Shown: positions 7,611 through 16,315 of the stretch, piece by piece
Position numbering within the stretch: the first letter of the stretch is position 1
Layout: every line of letters begins with the position of its first letter
From: JAJZJT01 sp964610905
GTDB lineage: Bacteria > Actinomycetota > Acidimicrobiia > Acidimicrobiales > RAAP-2
Assembly: GCA_964610905.1 (NCBI GenBank)
Contig: CAZSYT010000017.1
Coordinates: 1-49,861 of the forward strand
Length of the DNA stretch: 49,861 bases
Direction: 5' to 3'
The notes under the pieces: generated by a model
Databases searched by the model: none
Told to the model about the DNA's origin: nothing
What the model saw: only the letters and a program-made list of their open reading frames with translations
Translations under genes and position numbers: made by a program

Positions 7611-9293
7611 TCAGCCCAGTGCGGCTCCCGACAGCTCTCCCGTCGTGCGCGGGCCGACGGGCCCCGTCGGGGTCGACGCGTGGTCGAGGGTGGAGAGCGG
7701 CACGGTCAAGACCACGAGGAGCCACAGCAGCGTCAGGACGATGGACAGCGGGTCGCCGTGGACGAGGCTGCCGATGAGCTGCGTGGCCCCCGGCAGCGAC
7801 AGGAAGGCCGAGAACATCGACAGGCCGATGAGCGCCGAGCGCAGCCGCCCGCGGGCCACCGGGGCGAGGGCCACGAGCCCCCACGTCAGGTACCACGGCT
7901 GGTCGACCGGTCCGAGCAGCACGATGACGAGCAGGGTCATGCCGAGCGCACGGAGCGAGCCGATCCGGTCGCTGTTGCCGAGCAGCCACAGGCAGAGGAC
8001 GCCGCCGCCGAGCATGCCGAAGAACCGGGTGACCGACAGCACCGTCCCCATGTGCACGCCGAAGCCGACGAGGTGGGCGACGTCCGTCGCCAGGTAGGCG
8101 GCCGCCGTGGTCGGCGCCATCCACGAGCGGACCACCCCGGGGCTCAGGAGGCTGCCGATCCACCCCCAGCCGAGCCCGCTCGTCATCGAGAAGAAGCCCA
8201 TGACGCCCCCGCCGATCAGCCCGGCGGTGACGAGGGGCCGTATCCGGTCGCGCACGGGCACGTAGGGGCCGAGCCACGTCCACCCCACGTAGAGGGCGCC
8301 CACGGCGGCTGGCGCCTTGACGGCGGTCGCCACCGCACAGAGCACGAGGCCGACGACCGGGCGGCCCTCCTTGGCCAGGGTGATTCCGGCCACGAGGAAC
8401 CCGAGCATGAGGGCGTCGTTGTGGGCGCCGCCGATGAGGTGGAGGATCACGACCGGGTTGAGGACGGCCAGCGTGAAGACCTCGGCCCCGTCACGGTTGT
8501 AGAGGCGGGCGAGCCGGGGGATGAAGGCGGCCATGAGGACCACCCCGGCGAAGGCGAGGAGGCGCAACAGGACGACGGTGGCCAGCTCGTTGTGGCCGGT
8601 GACGCGGGCGAAGAACCCGTCGATCTCGAGGAAGAGCGGGCCGTAGGGCGCAGGCGCGTTGCCCCACAGCGGGTCGACCGGGGCCGTGAAAGAGTTGTTG
8701 CCCAGCTCGAAGGGCCCGTACTGGTACGGGCTCAGGTGGCGCGAGACCATCTCGCCCTGGGCCGCGTACGAGAAGATGTCGCGGCTGAACAACGGGGCGA
8801 TGACCAGCATGGGGAGCGCCCAGAGCAGGAAGACCCACCACAGCTGGGAGGTCGACACCCCGGGTGAGCGGGCGTAGAGGCGGGTCATCCCCCACCACAC
8901 CCGCATCAGCAGCAGGAGGCCTCCGTAGACGGCGGCGAGCGAGAAGTAGACGCCCCAGTGGCTGGCGCCGCCGTGGGCCGGCACCCCGAAGAACCACGTG
9001 TGGGGCATCTCGAGCTTGAAGGGCGAGCTCGGCAGCGACGAACCGACTGCGACGGCAAGGAGGGCGACGAAGCCCAGGAGGGCGGGGCGGAGGACGAGCC
9101 CACGCGGGGCGGGCTGCGGAGGGCGGTCGTGGGCGTCGACCGGCCCGAGCACGGGGAGCGCCGGGCGAGCCGGCAGCCCGAGCAGCGTTGAGACCCGCTG
9201 GCGGGCGTCGGCGACGGCGCTTGCCACGCGTCGAGCGCCACCGGGCGGCGGCGGCACGGACGTCGTTGCTGCCTCGGGGTCCTCGGGTGGCAT
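7611..9293 (-). CDS. Polyprenol-phosphate-mannose-dependent mannosyltransferase, MptB-like
   Basis: 560 residues with about a dozen membrane helices. It resembles the MptA/MptB alpha-1,6-mannosyltransferases that extend mannan cores of actinobacterial lipoglycans using a lipid-linked mannose donor. Supporting segments are the extracytoplasmic SRDIFSYAAQGEMVSRHLSPYQYGP, VDPLWGNAPAPYGPLFL and NPVVILHLIGGAHNDALMLG, all typical of that family (SRD with the acidic residue in the first loop, then GGxHND). The ATG at 9293 follows GAGGAGCG; an upstream in-frame ATG at 9368 would add an unconserved stretch. The exact acceptor is unknown. A promoter lies at 9420-9447. Confidence 0.82.
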   Translation of the reverse strand: MPPEDPEAATTSVPPPPGGARRVASAVADARQRVSTLLGLPARPALPVLGPVDAHDRPPQPAPRGLVLRPALLGFVALLAVAVGSSLPSSPFKLEMPHTWFFGVPAHGGASHWGVYFSLAAVYGGLLLLMRVWWGMTRLYARSPGVSTSQLWWVFLLWALPMLVIAPLFSRDIFSYAAQGEMVSRHLSPYQYGPFELGNNSFTAPVDPLWGNAPAPYGPLFLEIDGFFARVTGHNELATVVLLRLLAFAGVVLMAAFIPRLARLYNRDGAEVFTLAVLNPVVILHLIGGAHNDALMLGFLVAGITLAKEGRPVVGLVLCAVATAVKAPAAVGALYVGWTWLGPYVPVRDRIRPLVTAGLIGGGVMGFFSMTSGLGWGWIGSLLSPGVVRSWMAPTTAAAYLATDVAHLVGFGVHMGTVLSVTRFFGMLGGGVLCLWLLGNSDRIGSLRALGMTLLVIVLLGPVDQPWYLTWGLVALAPVARGRLRSALIGLSMFSAFLSLPGATQLIGSLVHGDPLSIVLTLLWLLVVLTVPLSTLDHASTPTGPVGPRTTGELSGAALG

Positions 9294-9419
9294 TGGCCGG
9301 GTCGCTCCTCGCTGGTCGTCGGGTGCCACGGGGCACCGGGCGGGCATCACCTCGGAGGAACCTCGCAAGGGGCCGGGCTCCGACGGACCGAAGCACCCTC
9401 AGGTCGATTCCGTAACGGC

Positions 9420-9447
9420 ATTGTAATGTGACCTCGCCGGTGCACAA
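9420..9447 (-). promoter_or_regulatory. Candidate sigma-A promoter for the MptB-like gene
   Basis: On the minus strand TTGTGC (9442-9447) and TACAAT (9420-9425) are spaced by 16 bp. It lies about 127 bp before the ATG, so the transcript would carry a leader of roughly 120 nt. Confidence 0.5.
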
Positions 9448-9501
9448 GGGCGACCCCGATGCCCGCTGCCGAGCCCCGGGTCGGGTCCGGGCCCACGGCC
9501 C

Positions 9502-10131
9502 TCACCCCTCCGGGCCGCTGTCTCCCAGCCAGGCCCCGTAGCGGTCCCGGACGGCCGCGAGGTCGGCAAGGGTGTCGACGTCGCAGGCGGCCCCGACGTC
9601 GTCGCAGTCGACGAGGGTGACGAGCTCAGGGTGGGCGCCGAAGAGCCCTCGCGCGCCGACGTCGCCGGCGGCGGAGGCCGCCACGGCAGGCCAGAGCGTC
9701 CGGTCGAGGACGACCGGGGTCCGTCCCTGCCCCCCGAAGGCCGCACGGGCGGCACGGGCGCCGGCCTGCCAGGCGCCGACCAGCCTCGCGACGAGCTCCG
9801 GCGTCACCACCGGCTGGTCGACGGGCAGCACCAGCGCCGCCGCGGCACCAGCCGCCTCTGCCTCGGCGAGCCCGAGGCGCAGCGAGCTCCCCAGGCCTTC
9901 GCCCCACGCGTCGTTGACGGCGACGGTCGCCCCGCCGAGGGCGGCGCGTCGTCGCACCGTGCGGGCGGCCGCCCCGAGGACGACGACGACCGGCCGGCAG
10001 CCGCCCGCGAGGAGGGTCGTGGCACCGCGCTCGACGAGCAGACGGCCACCCACCTCGGCGAGGGCCTTGGGCGCCCCGAACCGTCGTCCCGGGCCGGCGG
10101 CGAGGAGCACACCGGCCACGTCCCCGGTCAC
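9502..10131 (-). CDS. MobA-like nucleotidyltransferase (molybdenum cofactor type)
   Basis: 209 residues. The N-terminal signature LLAAGPGRRFGAPKAL is the nucleotide-binding loop of the MobA/MocA family, which attaches GMP or CMP to molybdopterin. PVDQPVVTPELVARL is the second conserved block (metal site). The start is a GTG at 10131 that overlaps the xdhC stop as GTGA. Neighbouring xdhC and a molybdenum hydroxylase support a role in making the cytosine-dinucleotide or sulfurated cofactor for that enzyme (MocA-like). GMP versus CMP specificity cannot be read from the sequence alone. Confidence 0.85.
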   Translation of the reverse strand: MTGDVAGVLLAAGPGRRFGAPKALAEVGGRLLVERGATTLLAGGCRPVVVVLGAAARTVRRRAALGGATVAVNDAWGEGLGSSLRLGLAEAEAAGAAAALVLPVDQPVVTPELVARLVGAWQAGARAARAAFGGQGRTPVVLDRTLWPAVAASAAGDVGARGLFGAHPELVTLVDCDDVGAACDVDTLADLAAVRDRYGAWLGDSGPEG

Positions 10132-11264
10132 GTGGGGCTGCGACCGTGGATCGGCCCGGTGCCGTCGCGCAGGGAGATGCCGGACCGGTGCCCCGTCCGC
10201 ACGGCGACCATCTCGGCGAGGATGGCGACCGCCGTCTCGGCCGGTGTGCGTGCCCCGATGTCGAGGCCGACCGGCTCCATCACCCGGTCGAGGGCGTCGT
10301 CGCCGAGGCCTGCGTCGCGCAGGCGAGCCCGCCGGGCCGCGACGGTCCGACGCGAGCCCAGCACCCCGACGTAGCCGACCTCGGTGCGCAGGGCGGCGGC
10401 GACGGCAGGCACCTCGAACTTCGGGTCGTGGGCGAGCACGCACACCGCGTCACGAGGCCCGAGCGTCGCCCCGATCGCGGCGAGGTGGCGGTCCGGCCAC
10501 TCCACCGCGAGGTGGTCGACGGCGGGGAAGCGAGCCGGGCTGGCGAAGACCGCACGCGGGTCGCAGACGGTGACGGCGTAGCCGAGGACCTTCGCCACCG
10601 CGGCGAGGGCGATCGAGACGTCGCCGGCTCCGACGACGACGAGGCGCGGCGGTTCGACGAGCACGTGGACGAACACGGTGGCGCCCTCCCGCCCGCTGTC
10701 GGGGACGGCCCCGACCTCGCGGACGGCCGACGTGCCCGCCGCGAGCTGCTCGCCGGCGACGCGCTCGACGGCGCGGTCCAGCCCCGTCGTCCCGAGGGTG
10801 CCGACGGGTGACGGGCGACCGGGGACCACGAGCAACGAGGCACCCAGCGCTCCGTGGTCGCCGGGTGGCCCGCCGACCACGGTCACGAGGGCCGCCCGCC
10901 CGCCCGCACGTAGCTGGTCGTCGAGCTCGGTGGCGACGGCGTCGGTGCCCGGGCCGGGGAACGGCTCCACGAAGACGTCGAGCGCGCCCCCGCACACGAG
11001 CCCGACGTCGAACGTCTCGTCGTCCGCGCCGCCGAAGGAGCACCGGCGCGGCCGCCCCGAGGCCAGCACCTCGAGCGCCACTGCCACCACCGCCGACTCC
11101 ACGCAGCCGCCCGACACCGAGCCCGCCACCTCGCCGTCCCCGTTGACCGCCATCGCGGCACCCAGCTCGCGGGGCGCCGATCCCTCGACGGCGACGACAC
11201 GGGCGAGCGCCACGGGCCGACCCCCCGCCCGCAGTCGGTCGAGGTCGGCGAGGAGCTCCCGCAC
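10128..11264 (-). CDS. xdhC: XdhC/CoxI family molybdenum-cofactor insertion protein
   Basis: 378 residues. XdhC binds molybdenum cofactor, helps its sulfuration and hands it to xanthine-dehydrogenase-type enzymes. The N-terminal XdhC/CoxI domain shows VALARVVAVEGSAPRELGAAM and GSVSGGCVE. The C-terminal Rossmann part shows LVVVGAGDVSIALAAVAKVLGYAVTVCDPR and YVGVLGSRRT. The usual nucleotide-binding loop GxGHVA here reads GAGDVS. The GTG at 11264 starts 3 nt after the oxidoreductase stop, and the gene overlaps the MobA-like gene, so the three form one operon. Confidence 0.9.
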   Translation of the reverse strand: MRELLADLDRLRAGGRPVALARVVAVEGSAPRELGAAMAVNGDGEVAGSVSGGCVESAVVAVALEVLASGRPRRCSFGGADDETFDVGLVCGGALDVFVEPFPGPGTDAVATELDDQLRAGGRAALVTVVGGPPGDHGALGASLLVVPGRPSPVGTLGTTGLDRAVERVAGEQLAAGTSAVREVGAVPDSGREGATVFVHVLVEPPRLVVVGAGDVSIALAAVAKVLGYAVTVCDPRAVFASPARFPAVDHLAVEWPDRHLAAIGATLGPRDAVCVLAHDPKFEVPAVAAALRTEVGYVGVLGSRRTVAARRARLRDAGLGDDALDRVMEPVGLDIGARTPAETAVAILAEMVAVRTGHRSGISLRDGTGPIHGRSPT

Positions 11265-11267
11265 GGC

Positions 11268-13865
11268 TCACCCGTCGCCGAGCGGGGCGGAGGCGGGCAG
11301 GCGGTGCCCCGGCGTGAGAGGGAGGTCGCGCAGGCGGTGTCCGGTGGCGTCGGCCAGCGCGTTGGCGAGCGCCGGGGCCACGGCGATCATCGGGGTCTCG
11401 CCGGCGCCCGCCGAGGGCAGGTCCGGACGGTCGCACAGCACGACCTCGACCTCGGGGACGTCGGCGAAGCGGGGCAGCGGGTACGAGGCGAGCGACGCCT
11501 CGGCGAGCCGGCCACCGCTGACCGGAAGGGCTTCGAGCAGGGCACCCCCGAGGGCCATCACCGTGGCCCCCTCGATCTGGTTCACCACCGTGTCGGGGTT
11601 GACCACCGTGCCGCAGTCGTAGGCGGTGACGACGCGGGTGACCGCCACCCGGCCGTCCGGGCCCACCCGGACCTCGGCGCACGTCGCCACTCGGCCGTCC
11701 TTCTCGAGGCCGACGGCCAGGCCCCGCCCCGTCCGCACGCCGTCCCCCTCGGTCACGCCCGCCCCGCCGGCCGGACCGCCGAGCGGACCGCCGGGCGGAC
11801 CGCCGGCAGCTGTGCTCGTCCCGGCGCCTCCCCAGCCGAACCGTTCGGCGGCCGACCCGAGCACGGCGACCAAGCGCTCGTCGTCGAGGCGGGCCAGACG
11901 GAACGCCAGCGGGTCCTCGCCGCGGCGCAGCGCCAGCTCGTCGATCGCCGACTCGCGGGCGAAGTTGTTGGCGTTGGCGGCGAGCGCCCGGTACGAGCCT
12001 TGGTGGAGCGGCGAACGAGCCGGCTGGTAGCGGACCCGGCGGGTGGCGGTCCGGTAGGGGGGCACGAGCGCGGCCGCGCCGGCGTTGACGTCGAGCATGT
12101 CCCAGGCCGCGAGCTCGCCGTCGTCGTCGAGCCCGGCGGCGACGTCGACCACGGCCATCGGGCGGACGGTCCCCCACGCCAGCTCCTCGGCCCGGCTCCA
12201 GTGGACCCGGACGGGCCGCGCCGCCGCCCGGGCGAGGAGCGCGGCCTCGGCGGCGACCTCGCCCGCGTGCTTGCCCCCGAAGGCGCCACCGGTCGGCGGG
12301 ACGACCACCCGGACGTCACCCTCGTCGACCCCGGTGGCGGCGGCCACCCGGCTCCTCGTGCCGAAGGGGACCTGGGTGCCGGTCCACACGGTGACCCGGC
12401 CGCCGTCCCACTCGGCGAGGGCGGCCCTGGTCTCGAGCGGCACGTGGGCCAGGTAGGCGGTGGTGTAGGTGGCGGTCATCGTGTCGGCGGCCGCGGCGAG
12501 GGCGCCGGCCACGTCCCCGGTCGCCTCGTCGACGGGGCGCTCCCACCCCTCGTCGGCGGCCGGGTGGGTGCGCAGGTACGTGGCCAGGTCTCCGTCGACC
12601 GGGGGCGGCTCGTCCCACTGGGCGTCGACGGCGGCGACAGCTCGGCGGGCGGCGCCAGGGTCGTCGGCGACCACGCCGACGAACGAGCCCTCGTGGACCA
12701 CCGTCACCCCGTCGAGGGCCGCCGCCCGGGCGTAGTCCACCGTCCGCAAGGTGGCGCCGGGGACGGCCGGCCGGAGGACGGCGCCGTAGCCCATGCCGGG
12801 GCGCACGAGGTCGGAGACGAACCGTCGGGCACCGGTGACGGCGCCGACCCGCCCGGCCTGGTGGCCTGGCCGGCCCACCAGGCGCCGGGCCTCGCTCGCG
12901 ACGAGCGGCGGCTCGGCGTCGAGCACCACCAGCCGGCACCCGACGCCGAGGGAGCGCGGACCGCCGAGCTCGTCGACGGCCCGACGGGCGCCGGCCGCCG
13001 CCCTGCGCAGCGCCTCGCCGCTGTCGGGCATCGACCGGCTGCCGAACGTGCCGACGTCGAAGGGGCACACGTCGGTGTCGCCCTCGACCACGGTGACGAC
13101 GTCGAGGTCCACCTGGGCCTCCTCGGCGACGAGCAGGCGGAAGGCCGTCCGGTTGTCCTGCCCGACGTCGACCTTTCCGCTGAACGCGGTGAACCTGCCC
13201 GAGGGTGCGACGTGGACCCAGGCCCCGCCCAGGACGGCCCAGCCCCCGGGCGGCCGGGTCGCCGGCCAGACGCACACGAGCCCCGGACCGAGGACGGCCT
13301 CGTAGTCGCGCTCCCCCGGAGCGACGAGGTCCCACGGCCTCCGGGGCCGGGGCAGGAGGCGGGTGACCTCCGTGGTGGCGAGCGTGCCCGTCCGACCGGC
13401 CCGCTCGGGCTCGCGGCGCAGGACGGCAGCCCGGTGCACGGCTCGACGGATCCGCGGGTAGCACCCGCACCGGCAGAGGTTCCGCCCGAGGGCCTCGGCG
13501 ACGGTGGCGTCGTCGGGGTCGGGGTCGGCGTCGAGCAGGGCGGCGATCCGCAGGGCCATGCCGGGCGTGCAGTACCCGCACTGGGAGGCCCGCTCGTCGA
13601 CCAGTGCCTGCTGCGCCGGGTGGAGGTGCCCGTCGGACGCCAGGCCCTCGATCGTGGTGACCGAGCGCCCGGCGAGCCCGGCGAGGGGCGTCTGGCACGA
13701 GAGCACCGGCTCGCCGTCCACGAGCACCGTGCAGGCGCCGCACTCGCCCTCGCCGCACCCGGGCTTGGTGCCGGTCAGCCCGAGCGTGGCGCGCAGCCAG
13801 TCGATCAGCGTGCCGTCGGCGCCCTCGAACGGGTGGGCGCGGCCGTTGACGACCACGACTGCCAT
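11268..13865 (-). CDS. Fused [2Fe-2S]/molybdenum hydroxylase (xanthine dehydrogenase superfamily)
   Basis: 865 residues joining two subunits that are usually separate. Residues 1-145 form the ferredoxin-like small subunit: plant-type [2Fe-2S] ligands C37, C42, C45 and C57, then the second cluster C96, C99, C131 and C133 (QCGYCTPGM, CRCGCYPRI). From about residue 170 follows the Moco-binding large subunit of the isoquinoline 1-oxidoreductase type, with PTGGAFGGKH, QGSYRALAANANNFA and the C-terminal GAGETPMIAVAP, whose Glu matches the catalytic base of the family. No FAD subunit is present, so electrons probably leave to an external acceptor. Substrate unknown. The ATG at 13865 has a TAGCGT box 7 nt upstream. 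No Tat signal is visible. Confidence 0.88.
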   Translation of the reverse strand: MAVVVVNGRAHPFEGADGTLIDWLRATLGLTGTKPGCGEGECGACTVLVDGEPVLSCQTPLAGLAGRSVTTIEGLASDGHLHPAQQALVDERASQCGYCTPGMALRIAALLDADPDPDDATVAEALGRNLCRCGCYPRIRRAVHRAAVLRREPERAGRTGTLATTEVTRLLPRPRRPWDLVAPGERDYEAVLGPGLVCVWPATRPPGGWAVLGGAWVHVAPSGRFTAFSGKVDVGQDNRTAFRLLVAEEAQVDLDVVTVVEGDTDVCPFDVGTFGSRSMPDSGEALRRAAAGARRAVDELGGPRSLGVGCRLVVLDAEPPLVASEARRLVGRPGHQAGRVGAVTGARRFVSDLVRPGMGYGAVLRPAVPGATLRTVDYARAAALDGVTVVHEGSFVGVVADDPGAARRAVAAVDAQWDEPPPVDGDLATYLRTHPAADEGWERPVDEATGDVAGALAAAADTMTATYTTAYLAHVPLETRAALAEWDGGRVTVWTGTQVPFGTRSRVAAATGVDEGDVRVVVPPTGGAFGGKHAGEVAAEAALLARAAARPVRVHWSRAEELAWGTVRPMAVVDVAAGLDDDGELAAWDMLDVNAGAAALVPPYRTATRRVRYQPARSPLHQGSYRALAANANNFARESAIDELALRRGEDPLAFRLARLDDERLVAVLGSAAERFGWGGAGTSTAAGGPPGGPLGGPAGGAGVTEGDGVRTGRGLAVGLEKDGRVATCAEVRVGPDGRVAVTRVVTAYDCGTVVNPDTVVNQIEGATVMALGGALLEALPVSGGRLAEASLASYPLPRFADVPEVEVVLCDRPDLPSAGAGETPMIAVAPALANALADATGHRLRDLPLTPGHRLPASAPLGDG

Positions 13866-13872
13866 GCCCGCG

Positions 13873-13878
13873 ACGCTA
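13873..13878 (-). promoter_or_regulatory. -10 box TAGCGT before the molybdenum hydroxylase operon
   Basis: TAGCGT on the minus strand ends 7 nt before the ATG at 13865, with no ribosome binding site between, suggesting a leaderless start and a promoter of its own for the three-gene operon. Confidence 0.5.
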
Positions 13879-13942
13879 GGCGCCCCGTCGGCGCGTGGGA
13901 AGGGCTGGTCGTCAACCGCGACGAGCCGGCGCGGCGGGTCGC

Positions 13943-16315
13943 TCAGGTCTCGCCGGACGGTCCGGACGGTGCAGACGGATCCCGCTTCCCCGGGCCGGGC
14001 CGGCCGTCGGCGAGGACGGCACGGACCGACCGGGCGGCGGCGACGAGGTTGGCAAGGGCGGCCACCGTCTCGTCGTAGCCCCGGGTCTTCAGGCCGCAGT
14101 CGGGGTTGACCCACAGGCGGTCGGCCCCGACGGCGTCCACGGCCCGCCACAGCAGCGCCTCGACGTCGGCCGCCGAGGGCACGAGCGGCGAGTGGACGTC
14201 GTAGACGCCCGGGCCGACGTCCCCCTCGTAGGCCGCTCCCTCGAAGGCGGCGAGGAGCGTCAGGCGCGAGCGTGCCGCTTCGAAGGAGACCACGTCGACC
14301 TCCATCGCCGCGAGGGCGTCCACCACGTCGGCGAGCTCGGCGTAGCACATGTGGGTGTGGACCTGGGTGGCCGGGTCGGCGACCCGGGTGGCGAGCCGGA
14401 ACGCCCGGGTCGCCCAGGCGAGGTACGTGTCCCGCTCGGCTCGGCGCAGCGGCATCCCTTCGCGCAGTGCGGGCTCGTCGACCTGGACGACGCGGATCCC
14501 CGCCGCCTGAAGGTCGGCGAGCTCGTCGCCGATCGCCAGGCCGAGCTGGGCGGCGGTCGCCGACGGAGGCTGGTCGTCGCGCACGAACGACCAGCGCAGC
14601 ATGGTGACGGGACCGGTCAGCATCCCCTTCGTGGGCGCGTCCGTCCGGGACTGCGCGTACGCGGCCCACGGGACCGTCATGGGGCCGGGCCGGGAGACGT
14701 CACCGTAGAGGACCGGGGGACGCACGCAGCGGGACCCGAAGGACTGCACCCATCCCTCCTCGGGCAGGGCGAACCCGGCCAGCTTCCCGGCGAAGTAGCG
14801 GACCATGTCGTCGCGCTCGGGCTCGCCGTGGACGAGCACGTCGAAGCCGAGCGCCTCTTGGAGGTCGACGACGCGGTCGACCTCGGCCCGGAGCGCCGCG
14901 GTGTACTCGTCGTCACCGGCGCGGCCCGAGCGCCAGGCGGCACGGCAGGCTCGGAGCTCGGCCGTCTGGGGGAACGACCCGATGGTCGTCGTCGGCAGGG
15001 GCGGGAGCCCGAGGCGGACCTGTTGCAGCGCCCGGCGGTCGGCGGGCGACGCGCTTCGCCGTGGGTCGGGCGGTGCCGCCTCCACCGCCCGCCGGACCGC
15101 GGGATCGGCGACGAGCGCGGAGCGACGTCGGCTGGCGAGGGCGTCGCGATTGGCGGCGAGGTCGTCCTCGACGGCCGTCGACCCCCCCTCCATGCCACGG
15201 GCCAGCACGACGAGCTCGGCCAGCTTCTCCTCGGCGAAAGCGAGCCAGCTCCGGACCACGGGGTCGAGGCTCGCCTCGTCGGCGAGCCGGTCGGGGACGT
15301 GGAGGAACGAGCAGGAGCTGGAGACCACCAGCTCCCCGCACCGCTCGCGCAGCCGGTCGAGGAGCCTCAGCGAGGCGTCGAGGTCGTTTACCCACACGTT
15401 GCGCCCGTCGACCACCCCGGCGAGGAGCGTCTTGCCGGGCAGGCCGCCGGCCCGGTCGAGGAGGTCGAGGTTCTCGGGCCCGGCGCAGAAGTCGAGCCCC
15501 ACGCCGTCGACGGGCAGGTCGCGCAGCACCGCCAGGGCGTCGACTACGTGGCCGAAGTACGTGGAGACGACGAGACGCGGCCCGGTGCCGGCGCCGGCGC
15601 CGGCGATGCGCTCGTAGGCGCGCCGGAAGGCGGCGAGCTCGTCCGCACTGCGGTCCTCGACGAGCGCCGGCTCGTCGAGGCGTACCCAGGTGGCACCGGC
15701 GGCTGCCAGCTCGGCGAGGAGCTCGACGTAGACTCCGGCCAGATCGTCGATCCGTCCCAGCGGGTCGGCACCCGCCGTGCCGGCGCTCCGCACGAGGAAG
15801 GTGAGCGGGCCGAGCAGCACGGGCGTGGTGTCGATCCCGAGCCCTGCCGCCTCGACGAGCTCGCCGACCGCCTTCGCCGGCCTGGCGGCGAAGGCGGTTC
15901 CGGGCCCGACCTCGGGCACCAGCTGGTGGTAGTTGGTGTCGAACCACTTGGTCAGCTCGAGGGGTGCCACCGGCTCCCCGGCGAGCTCGCCGCCGCGCGC
16001 CATGGCGAAGTACCCGTCCAGGTCGACGCGAGCGGAGGCGCTCACACCCTCCCCGACGAGGTCCGGGCGGAACCGCGCGGGGACCGCCCCGACCGCGACC
16101 GCCGTGTCGAGCACGTGGTCGTAGAGGGAGAAGTCGTTGGAGGGGACGACGTCGACGCCCGCACCGGCGAGGAGCTGCCAGGTGCGCCGTCGGACCGCCG
16201 ACGCCGTCGCCTCGAGCTCGGCGGCGTCGATGCGCCCGGCCCAGTAGCCCTCGAGCACCCACTTGAGAGCGCGGCGCTCGCCCATGCGCCCCATGCCGTG
16301 CACGGCCGTCCTCAC
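13943..16315 (-). CDS. metE: Cobalamin-independent methionine synthase
   Basis: 790 residues, full length. MetE transfers methyl from methyltetrahydropteroyl-triglutamate to homocysteine. The N-terminal half starts MGRMGERRALKWVLEGYW (family: LGYPRIG...ELK) and has KWFDTNYHQLVPE. The C-terminal catalytic half keeps the zinc ligands: His and Cys in VHTHMCYAE, Glu in DVVSFEAARS, Cys in NPDCGLKTRG. The start is a GTG at 16315 overlapping the alkA-like stop (GTGA). No cobalamin riboswitch is visible; the gene is the last of a packed run that may begin at 18382. Confidence 0.96.
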   Translation of the reverse strand: MRTAVHGMGRMGERRALKWVLEGYWAGRIDAAELEATASAVRRRTWQLLAGAGVDVVPSNDFSLYDHVLDTAVAVGAVPARFRPDLVGEGVSASARVDLDGYFAMARGGELAGEPVAPLELTKWFDTNYHQLVPEVGPGTAFAARPAKAVGELVEAAGLGIDTTPVLLGPLTFLVRSAGTAGADPLGRIDDLAGVYVELLAELAAAGATWVRLDEPALVEDRSADELAAFRRAYERIAGAGAGTGPRLVVSTYFGHVVDALAVLRDLPVDGVGLDFCAGPENLDLLDRAGGLPGKTLLAGVVDGRNVWVNDLDASLRLLDRLRERCGELVVSSSCSFLHVPDRLADEASLDPVVRSWLAFAEEKLAELVVLARGMEGGSTAVEDDLAANRDALASRRRSALVADPAVRRAVEAAPPDPRRSASPADRRALQQVRLGLPPLPTTTIGSFPQTAELRACRAAWRSGRAGDDEYTAALRAEVDRVVDLQEALGFDVLVHGEPERDDMVRYFAGKLAGFALPEEGWVQSFGSRCVRPPVLYGDVSRPGPMTVPWAAYAQSRTDAPTKGMLTGPVTMLRWSFVRDDQPPSATAAQLGLAIGDELADLQAAGIRVVQVDEPALREGMPLRRAERDTYLAWATRAFRLATRVADPATQVHTHMCYAELADVVDALAAMEVDVVSFEAARSRLTLLAAFEGAAYEGDVGPGVYDVHSPLVPSAADVEALLWRAVDAVGADRLWVNPDCGLKTRGYDETVAALANLVAAARSVRAVLADGRPGPGKRDPSAPSGPSGET

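Noticed and set aside
5724..8867. A 1047-codon open frame on the plus strand opposite the YfhO-like and MptB-like genes
   Set aside because: Its product is rich in Arg, Gly, Glu, Asp and His without any domain, as expected of the antisense of GC-rich membrane protein genes; both minus-strand genes have clear family motifs.
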